From Armatimonadota bacterium (GTDB taxonomy: Bacteria; Sysuimicrobiota; Sysuimicrobiia; Sysuimicrobiales; Humicultoraceae): DNA of 12,420 bases. Positions 6,634 through 12,420 of this stretch are shown here, piece by piece. How positions within the stretch are numbered: position 1 is the first letter of the stretch; the number at the start of each line of letters is the position of its first letter. The DNA is taken from the NCBI GenBank assembly GCA_016198805.1, contig JACQHU010000173.1:1-12420 (forward strand), given 5' to 3'. Made by a program: the position numbers and the translations under genes. The notes under the pieces were generated by a model. The model was not told where the DNA came from, ran no database searches, and was given only the letters and a program-made list of their open reading frames with translations.

Positions 6634-7713
6634 ATGCGCCGCAGCCTGCTGTGGAAGCTTCTTGGCATCAACCTCCTCGTCGTGGGCGTTGCGGTATTTG
6701 TGGCAGCCATCACCATCCGCCAGCTCTCAGACGTCACGTTCACGAGCATCATGCAGGAATACCGGCTCCGGCTCGATTTCATGCGCAGTCTGTTTACCGA
6801 GAGCCTGGCGCGGTCGCTGGTGAAGGTCAGCCTGGTCGCGGGCGGTATCGGCCTCCTGCTGAGCCTGGTGCTCTTCCGCCAGGTCGTGCGGCCGGTGCGC
6901 GGCATGATGCAGATGGCGGAACGCATCGCCGCAGGCGATTACGCGGCACGGGCGCCGCGCATCTCGTCCGCGGACGAGGTGGGCTCGCTGGCTGAGTCGT
7001 TGAACCGCATGGCGGCGGCGCTGCAGACCCTGGAGCGCCTGCGAAAGGATCTCGTGGCGAACGTGGCCCATGAGCTGCGGACGCCTCTGGCCAACCTCCG
7101 GGGGTACCTGGAGGCGATTCACGACGGGGTGACGCCCGCGACGTCGGAGGCCATCGGCTTCCTGCATGAGGAAGTCATGCGGCTCGTCCGCCTGGTGGAT
7201 GCCCTCCACGAGCTGTCCGTGTTCGATGCCCATCTGCCGCGGGTCCAGGCCGCGCCTGTCGATATCGGGGCGCTGATGCAGCGGCTGCTCGACCTGCGCC
7301 GGGGGGAATTTCAGGCCAAGGGGCTCGTCGTGCACACCCAGGTGTCGGTGAACGGCAACCTGCACGCCGATGCCGATCTGGTCTCCCAGGCCCTGCACAA
7401 CCTGATCGACAACGCCCTGAAGTTTACGCCGACCGGGGGCGAGGTGACGGTGCGCGTCACCGAGACCGGCGAGTCGGTGCGCATCGGCGTGACCAACACC
7501 GGCGAAGGGATCGCGCCGGAAGACCTTCCGTATATCTTCGAGCGCTTCTACCGCGGGGATAAGTCGCGCTCCCGATCCTCAGGAGGAGCCGGCATCGGTC
7601 TGGCCATCGTGAAGGAGGTCGCCCGGGTGCACGGCGGCGATGTGGGGGCCTCCAGCGAAGGCGGGATCACCACGGTCTGGCTGACGCTCGCCCCCCCGGC
7701 AAGCGGGACATGA
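6634..7713 (+). CDS. HAMP-domain sensor histidine kinase
   Basis: A 359-residue inner-membrane sensor kinase, intact. Helix 1 spans about 10-27 and helix 2 about 62-82. The outer segment between them is only about 35 residues, so it probably lacks a large ligand-binding domain and may sense membrane stress, a partner protein or a small signal. A HAMP linker follows (about 83-135, RPVRGMMQMAERIAAGDY). The dimerisation/phosphoacceptor domain has His146 in VAHELRTPLANLRG. The ATPase domain has the N box HNLIDNALKFTP (255-266), G1 VTNTGEGI, F box IFERFYRG and G2 GAGIGLAIVKEVARVHGG. It should phosphorylate the response regulator encoded directly upstream. The ribosome site before ATG 6634 is weak, consistent with translational coupling to the preceding gene. 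Confidence 0.95.
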   Translation: MRRSLLWKLLGINLLVVGVAVFVAAITIRQLSDVTFTSIMQEYRLRLDFMRSLFTESLARSLVKVSLVAGGIGLLLSLVLFRQVVRPVRGMMQMAERIAAGDYAARAPRISSADEVGSLAESLNRMAAALQTLERLRKDLVANVAHELRTPLANLRGYLEAIHDGVTPATSEAIGFLHEEVMRLVRLVDALHELSVFDAHLPRVQAAPVDIGALMQRLLDLRRGEFQAKGLVVHTQVSVNGNLHADADLVSQALHNLIDNALKFTPTGGEVTVRVTETGESVRIGVTNTGEGIAPEDLPYIFERFYRGDKSRSRSSGGAGIGLAIVKEVARVHGGDVGASSEGGITTVWLTLAPPASGT

Positions 7714-7730
7714 CGGCGCCGGAGCGAGGC

Positions 7731-7759
7731 CAGGTGACCGAGGCGGTCCGGGGCACCTG
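7731..7759. terminator. possible bidirectional terminator hairpin
   Basis: It lies between the convergent histidine kinase and polyferredoxin genes. CAGGT pairs with ACCTG and GACCG with CGGTC across a 3-base AGG loop, with a six-base bulge (CGGGGC) on the 3' side. No T-tract follows on either strand, so intrinsic termination is uncertain. The position between convergent stops is the main support. Confidence 0.35.
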
Positions 7760-7773
7760 AACCGGGAGCGAGA

Positions 7774-10449
7774 TTAGCCGCCGACCTGCCGGATCAACCC
7801 GCGCATCCGCTGCGCCAGCGTCCGGATCACCCCGTTGGCCACGGCCGGATCCGCATGGAGCGCTTCCCGAAACGCGGCCCCATCGATGCGCAGGACCCGT
7901 GCACCCTCCGCGGCGGCGCGCAGGGTGGCAGAGCGCGGCGCCGGATCCAGGACCGCGAGCTCACCGATGACCGCACCGGGACGGTTCGTGTCGATCACTT
8001 TTTCCTCGTCCGCGCTCACCTTGTGAGATACCAGCACTTCACCGTCGAGGACGATGAAGGCTTCGTCGCCGGGTTCACCCTCTCGGGCCAGGACGTCGCC
8101 GGGGGCGTAGGTCACCTCGTCGCTGGAGCGAGCCAGTTCGGCCAGGCTCTCCGGTTCCAGTGAAGCGAACCACGGCACGGACCGCAGGGCGATCATCTTC
8201 TCCAGCCGCGTCAGCGGCGGGCGGTCACGCCGTGTGTCCGGCCTGGTCCGCATGCGCTCCATGAGGCCCTGGAGCGTCTCCCGCACCAGTTCATGCTCGT
8301 CTCGGGTCAGCCGGTGGAGGAGGTCCAGATCCACCTCCCCGCGCTCGGCCAGCGCGTATAGCGCGCTCGCGCGCACGTATGGGTCGGTACTCTCGGTGTG
8401 GACCCGGAGCTTCTCGACAAGCCGCAGCGCGGCATCCTCGGCCACGGCCTCCTGCCGGACGCTGAGCAGCCGCTCGCCGAGCGCCGGGGTGACCTTCGCC
8501 CGCAGCGCCTGGAAGACCGCCTCCTGGACCGTGGGGTCGTTGCCGCCGAGCCAGTCCCGCACCATCCGGGCGCCGTCGCTCTCGGAATCAAACTGCAGGA
8601 TGCGCACCAGCCGGTCCCCGGCCCGTGCGCGCTTGCGTTGCAGCAGGTGCACCAGGAAGTCGTGGACAGGCGACGGCTCCGCCTCCAGGGCCGTGATCAT
8701 CAGCCCGGCGCGCACGACCTCGCGCAGTTCCTCGGCGACGCGCATCGCCATGCCCTGGGTGCCGCCCAGGAGGGCATCGAGCTGGGCAGCATGCTCTCCG
8801 TCCGTGACGTTAAACTCCCGCTGCAACTGCTGGATGAATCGGGGGTCGACCGCCCCGTCGGCGGCCAGCACCAGCTTGAGGTGCTGCTCCAGGGCGCGCC
8901 GGTAGGTCTCGAGTTGCAGGACCTTTTCCGCCGACGGCCGCGTGGCGGGGTCGAGCAGGGCCCGCTCTTCCTCGGCCAGGGTGGCCATGATTTTCTCGTG
9001 GTCCGCCTTCTTGATCTGCAATTGGTTGCGCAGCGACTCCAGGCGCTGGACCTCCTCGCGGGTGACGAACCCGGCGGCCAGCGTGACCCGCACGGCTTCT
9101 TTGTAGACCTCCAGGACCTGGGCGTACCCCGTTTTCCTCTCTGAGGATCGGGCGGTATGAATCAGGAGGGCTTCGCGCAAATCCCTGGGCGGCCGCATAT
9201 CCTGCCATTCCCAGCGTTTGATGATGTTCTGGGCGACCGTCTCCTCGGCGAAGGTCTTCTGGGTCCGGCCGAAGCGACGCGCCAGGAACAGGGTCCCGAC
9301 CACCGAGGCCAGGATCCCGGGCAGCATGCCCAGCCAGGGGACGGCCCGCGGGTCCAGGCCCAGCGTACGCAACCACGGGGCCCCCTGCGGGTCCAGCCGC
9401 AGGAGCGGCTGGCCGGCAAAGGCGTAGAAATTGATGAAGGCGACAAAGGCGGCCATGGTGAACATCAGGTGCCGCACCTGCGCCTCATCGGCTTCGGGTT
9501 GCTGACGCCGGAGCCACCGTCCGACGGACGGTTCGAGCTTGGACAGCAGCAGGAAGCTCGCCAGCGCCCCCGCGGCCAGGGTCAGCAGCGCGGCCAGCCA
9601 GCGGGGCGTCTCCGGGAGGAAAAAGAACCCGAACGACATGGGGTGATCATCCGGGATGAATGCCCGATAAATCAGTCGGGGCTGGTCCGCCCAGCCGCCG
9701 AGGAAGTAGTAATCCCAGGTGCCGGCCTGCAGATAGAAGTACAGGAAGAACGCAAAGACGAGGCCGGGGAAGGCGAAATAGGCGAACCGCTTCGACCGGA
9801 GGTGGATCTCCTTCCAGTAACCGTTCTCCTCGTTGATGTCCGGGCAGGATTTCTTACAGGCGGTGCACTTGACGCACTGGGAGTTGGGCGTCTCCCGCAG
9901 CCCGTGCGGTTCGGTGTTGATCTTCTCGATGAGCGAGATCGGACAAATGTAGTTGCACCAGGTCTTGCCCGTAAAGAGCGCGCCGCAGATCAGCGCCAGG
10001 GCCGAGATCAGGACAAAGAAAACGGCCAGTGCCTCCCCGACGCCGTTGATGATCGTCAGGCGCAGCCACAGTCCCAAGGCGAAGAAGGAGAACAAGAAGT
10101 AGTAGTAGTGCTCCTCCAGCCAGGGCGAGGCCCGCCGGGTGCCGGGCCGTCGGAGGTAGACCGGAATCTGGCTGAAGAAGGCCAGAGGGCAGATGCGCCG
10201 CCAGCGATGGTACCCGACGAGTACGATGAACAGCGGCAGCCCGGCGATGATCACCGACCAGATGACGTGCGCCGGCCAGGGCCGGTGGATATGAAAGTAG
10301 GTGAACACAGGAATGGCCAGCCAGACGATCAGGCCCACCCACTTGAGGGGCCGGAGCCACCATTCCGGATCGCGCCCCGGTGCCGCGACCGCCTGGCCGG
10401 GCAACGGTCCGGTGGGCGCCATGGGCTGTCCAGGTGATGCAACGGCCAC
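7774..10449 (-). CDS. membrane polyferredoxin fused to HEAT-like repeats and a cyclic-nucleotide-binding domain
   Basis: An 891-residue multidomain protein. Residues about 36-392 form a membrane iron-sulfur module of NosR/NapH/CcoG type with about eight helices. It has Cys87-Pro in RRICPLAFFSQ, Cys165 and Cys169-Pro in WCNYICPISL, and a classic [4Fe-4S] set CxxCxxCxxxCP (Cys192, 195, 198, 202). Residues about 396-735 are soluble and helical. Two similar units, with AAGFVTREEVQRLESLRNQL (458-477) and AADGAVDPRFIQQLQREF (529-546), resemble TerB-like repeats, and HEAT-like helical pairs follow (about 600-735). Residues about 752-880 are a CRP-type cyclic-nucleotide-binding domain whose cassette GELAVLDPAPRSATLRA keeps Glu830 and Arg839, so ligand binding is plausible. 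Start GTG 10449 has GAGGGG 7 bases upstream; ATG 10422 is the alternative. Membrane electron transfer controlled by a nucleotide is inference. No partner reductase is visible in the window. Confidence 0.8.
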   Translation of the reverse strand: MAVASPGQPMAPTGPLPGQAVAAPGRDPEWWLRPLKWVGLIVWLAIPVFTYFHIHRPWPAHVIWSVIIAGLPLFIVLVGYHRWRRICPLAFFSQIPVYLRRPGTRRASPWLEEHYYYFLFSFFALGLWLRLTIINGVGEALAVFFVLISALALICGALFTGKTWCNYICPISLIEKINTEPHGLRETPNSQCVKCTACKKSCPDINEENGYWKEIHLRSKRFAYFAFPGLVFAFFLYFYLQAGTWDYYFLGGWADQPRLIYRAFIPDDHPMSFGFFFLPETPRWLAALLTLAAGALASFLLLSKLEPSVGRWLRRQQPEADEAQVRHLMFTMAAFVAFINFYAFAGQPLLRLDPQGAPWLRTLGLDPRAVPWLGMLPGILASVVGTLFLARRFGRTQKTFAEETVAQNIIKRWEWQDMRPPRDLREALLIHTARSSERKTGYAQVLEVYKEAVRVTLAAGFVTREEVQRLESLRNQLQIKKADHEKIMATLAEEERALLDPATRPSAEKVLQLETYRRALEQHLKLVLAADGAVDPRFIQQLQREFNVTDGEHAAQLDALLGGTQGMAMRVAEELREVVRAGLMITALEAEPSPVHDFLVHLLQRKRARAGDRLVRILQFDSESDGARMVRDWLGGNDPTVQEAVFQALRAKVTPALGERLLSVRQEAVAEDAALRLVEKLRVHTESTDPYVRASALYALAERGEVDLDLLHRLTRDEHELVRETLQGLMERMRTRPDTRRDRPPLTRLEKMIALRSVPWFASLEPESLAELARSSDEVTYAPGDVLAREGEPGDEAFIVLDGEVLVSHKVSADEEKVIDTNRPGAVIGELAVLDPAPRSATLRAAAEGARVLRIDGAAFREALHADPAVANGVIRTLAQRMRGLIRQVGG

Positions 10450-10479
10450 GGCTACACCCCTCGGCGTCCGGGAACGGGG

Positions 10480-11022
10480 CTAGTTGCCCTCCAGCGTGAA
10501 CGTGAAGGGGTACAGCTGGCGGTTGACGGTCACCCGGACGGTCCAGGTCCCCAACCGCTCCCGTAGCGGCCGTCCGCTCTGCACCTGGACGATGTCCGCC
10601 CGGAAGTCGGTCAACTGGAGGGCGAGGTCCCTGGCACTGGCCGCGATGGGCAGGATCGCCACGTCCCAGATCTCGCCGCCGCTGTCGGGTTCCGCGGTAA
10701 GTCCCAATCGGTACCCTTCCACGACCGCCTGGCTGGGGTCAAGAATCTGCACGATGGCCTCGATCCCCTGTGGCTGCGTCACGTCTTTGATCCTGGTCAC
10801 AATGGCGATGTACGGATCTCTCGGCGAGAACCTCCGCCCGCACTGGGTGGTCAGGAGATCCGTGCCCGCGGGCGTGGCCAGGCGCCGGACAGACTTGCAC
10901 GCGTCAATGGTGACCCGGATGTCGGCGACAGCGACGTGGGGATTCAGCAGAAGCGCTGCGATGATCGCCCCGGCGACCGCGACAGGCCGCAGTGCCGATG
11001 CCGTCTTCCTGCAGCCCATCAT
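10480..11022 (-). CDS. secreted protein of unknown function
   Basis: A 180-residue protein I do not recognise. It begins with a clear Sec signal peptide: basic MMGCRKT, a hydrophobic core at about 14-26, and a likely AVA|D cut after residue 33. The mature part has two cysteines (42 and 61) that could form a disulfide. It is rich in alternating hydrophobic strands (IEAIVQILDP, EIWDVAILPI, GTWTVRVTVNRQLYPFTFTLEG), suggesting a small beta-sandwich, Ig-like domain in the periplasm or outside. The start is firm: AGGAGG (11031-11036) lies 8 bases before ATG 11022, with a second ATG at 11019. It sits 34 bases after the solute-binding protein gene and 30 bases before the polyferredoxin gene, so the three are probably co-transcribed. 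It could be an outer-face partner of either. Confidence 0.8.
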   Translation of the reverse strand: MMGCRKTASALRPVAVAGAIIAALLLNPHVAVADIRVTIDACKSVRRLATPAGTDLLTTQCGRRFSPRDPYIAIVTRIKDVTQPQGIEAIVQILDPSQAVVEGYRLGLTAEPDSGGEIWDVAILPIAASARDLALQLTDFRADIVQVQSGRPLRERLGTWTVRVTVNRQLYPFTFTLEGN

Positions 11023-11056
11023 GTGGGCTCCCTCCTTCGCTCTCGGCCGGCCCTGG

Positions 11057-12420
11057 CTAACGCGTCTTCTGGATCGTGTGCACGTCGTAGAGGACGCCCG
11101 AGTTGCTAAAGTCGGCCGCCGATGGCTGCGGAAACTTCAGCGCCGACCTGGTGACCACGTAGCGGTTGAGATAGTAGAGGGGAATGAACGCGGCGTCTTT
11201 CGCGATTTTCTCCGCAATGGTGTCCAGGAGCCGCTTTCGGACTTCAGGCCTGGAGGCGGACGCGGCCTGTTCGATGAGCTTGTCCAGAGCCGGATGGGCG
11301 TAGTTATTGATCGCCGAGGCGGAATGCCAGTAGAAGCGGGGATCCGGGTCGAAGGGGTAGCCGTTCCACCAGAGGTAGGCCTCGTACTCAGGTTCTCGGA
11401 ACAGCCGCCGTCCGAGTTCCCGCTTCTCGAGACGCTCGACCTCCATGGCCACGCCCAGGTCGCGGAACGCCTGGCGCAGGGCGGCGGCGACCGCGTCGGG
11501 GTTCGAGTCGGTGGCATCGGACTGGATCAGGACGGTGAACCGGAACGGTTTGCCGTCCTTCCTCAGGATGCCATCCGGTCCCGGCTTGAAGCCGGCCGCG
11601 CTCAGCAGCGCCCGCGCCCTGGCCGTGTCTTTGCGATATTTCGGCACGTTCGGGTCGTACGCCCAGCTCGACGGCGGTCCGATCAGTGACCAGGCGACGG
11701 GAGCGTCGCCGGCGACGGATTTCACCAGCTGCTCGTGATCGAACGCGTGCGCGAGCGCCTGGCGGACCCGGATGTCGCCGAAGAAGCCGGCTTTGAGGTT
11801 CATGTTGAAGGAGAAGATCCACGCGGCGGTATACGCGTAAATCCTGGCATTTGAGAAGCGGCGGGCCTTCTGCAACCCCCCCGAGGTGTCCACGGCGACG
11901 AGGTCCACATCGCCCTTCGCGAACGCCGCCAGAGCCGCATCCTCATCCTCGAACGCCCGTTCAATCCAGACGTCCAGCTTCGGCCTGCCCAGATGATAGT
12001 CAGGATTGGCCGCCATGCGGATGAACTGCTGGTCCTGCAGTTCGACGAACCTGAACGGCCCGGTGCCCACCGGCTTGACGTTGAACTCGACCGTGGCCAG
12101 GTCTTTCCCCTCCAGCAGATGCCTGGGCAGCATCAGATTCCACTGGGACATGTTGTAGAGAAAGTCGGCAGTCGGCTCCGGCAAGACGAACCGAACCGTG
12201 GAGGCGTCGGCCTTTTCTACCCGCACGGGCCGGCCGCCGATGCGGTAGTACGGGCGCATGCGGGACTTGTTGCGATCGTCCAGGGCGGCCTGCGCGGTGA
12301 ACACCACATCGTCGGCGGTGAAGGGCCGGCCGTCGTGCCACTTCACGTTGCGGCGGAGGTGGAAGGTCCAGGTCAGGCTGTCCTCGGAGATCTCCCACCG
12401 CTCCGCCAGCTCCCCGGCAG
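11057..12420 (-). CDS. family 5 extracellular solute-binding protein (peptide/nickel ABC type), partial
   Basis: The C-terminal 454 or so residues of an ABC-transporter substrate-binding protein of the DppA/OppA/NikA family (SBP_bac_5). The 5' end lies beyond the window. The frame is open to the last base and reads WEISEDSLTWTFHLRRNVKW just upstream of WHDGRPFTADDVVFT, so the GTG at 12346 is not the true start. Family hallmarks follow: NPDYHLGRPKLDVW, the FNMNLKAGFFGDIRVRQALAHAFDH block, ARALLSAAGF and the late NNYAHPALDKLIEQAA. The protein would be lipid-anchored or periplasmic and deliver a peptide, nickel or other solute to a permease. No permease or ATPase gene is visible here; they may lie to the right. 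The gene heads the leftward row that continues into the secreted protein and the polyferredoxin. Confidence 0.93.
   Translation of the reverse strand, partial: AGELAERWEISEDSLTWTFHLRRNVKWHDGRPFTADDVVFTAQAALDDRNKSRMRPYYRIGGRPVRVEKADASTVRFVLPEPTADFLYNMSQWNLMLPRHLLEGKDLATVEFNVKPVGTGPFRFVELQDQQFIRMAANPDYHLGRPKLDVWIERAFEDEDAALAAFAKGDVDLVAVDTSGGLQKARRFSNARIYAYTAAWIFSFNMNLKAGFFGDIRVRQALAHAFDHEQLVKSVAGDAPVAWSLIGPPSSWAYDPNVPKYRKDTARARALLSAAGFKPGPDGILRKDGKPFRFTVLIQSDATDSNPDAVAAALRQAFRDLGVAMEVERLEKRELGRRLFREPEYEAYLWWNGYPFDPDPRFYWHSASAINNYAHPALDKLIEQAASASRPEVRKRLLDTIAEKIAKDAAFIPLYYLNRYVVTRSALKFPQPSAADFSNSGVLYDVHTIQKTR

Noticed and set aside
3636..9652. The 10-mer GTGATCATCC occurs three times (3636-3645, 5195-5204, 9643-9652).
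   Set aside because: Three copies of some 10-mer are not surprising in 12 kb of biased sequence. Two copies lie inside coding regions, spacing is irregular, and the flanks share nothing.
9157..10437. Long + frame (426 codons) opposite the polyferredoxin gene.
   Set aside because: It is an antisense shadow with no recognisable domain. The opposite strand has Cys motifs, membrane helices and a cyclic-nucleotide domain.
12344..12346. GTG as the start of the solute-binding protein.
   Set aside because: The frame continues to the window edge with family-typical residues, so the gene is simply cut by the window.

Overview
This is a GC-rich bacterial chromosomal window. It uses GTG and TTG starts freely, has strong purine-rich ribosome binding sites, and carries gene families typical of uncultivated, aerobic or facultative soil and subsurface bacteria. 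The phylum cannot be fixed from the sequence. I see no rRNA, tRNA, CRISPR array, insertion sequence or phage gene.

Left part, + strand (1-3278): a membrane GT-C glycosyltransferase of the ArnT/PMT (GT39) type. Next comes an AT-rich spacer with a 20-codon leader-like ORF overlapping the start of an intact type II citrate synthase. An 86-residue MerR/excisionase-type helix-turn-helix protein follows. The HTH resembles the N-terminal domain of two-domain 'HTH-citrate synthases', so it may be a clipped second citrate synthase.

Middle part, - strand (5454 down to 3298): a Tat-signal dienelactone hydrolase family protein, a 2-keto-3-deoxygluconate (KDG) kinase, and the broken remains of a KDPG aldolase gene. 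Kinase plus aldolase would make the lower Entner-Doudoroff or uronate route, KDG to KDPG to pyruvate and glyceraldehyde-3-phosphate. Here the aldolase is reduced to a C-terminal half, and the hydrolase seems to lack a central segment. Diverging on the + strand, a TlpA/thioredoxin-like gene is reduced to a signal peptide joined out of frame to a C-terminal half. At least three genes in about 2.6 kb therefore have outer ends but no middle. That points to a real decay hot spot or to an assembly or consensus problem.

Right-centre, + strand (5947-7713): a complete two-component pair, an OmpR-family response regulator and a HAMP-containing sensor histidine kinase.

Right part, - strand (12420 down to 7774): a co-directional row of three genes. 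These are a family 5 extracellular solute-binding protein that runs off the window, a small secreted protein of unknown function, and an 891-residue protein that is the most unusual item here. That protein joins a NosR/NapH-like membrane [4Fe-4S] module to a long cytosolic helical and HEAT-like region and ends in a cyclic-nucleotide-binding domain. The architecture suggests nucleotide-gated or nucleotide-sensing electron transfer at the membrane, but that is inference.
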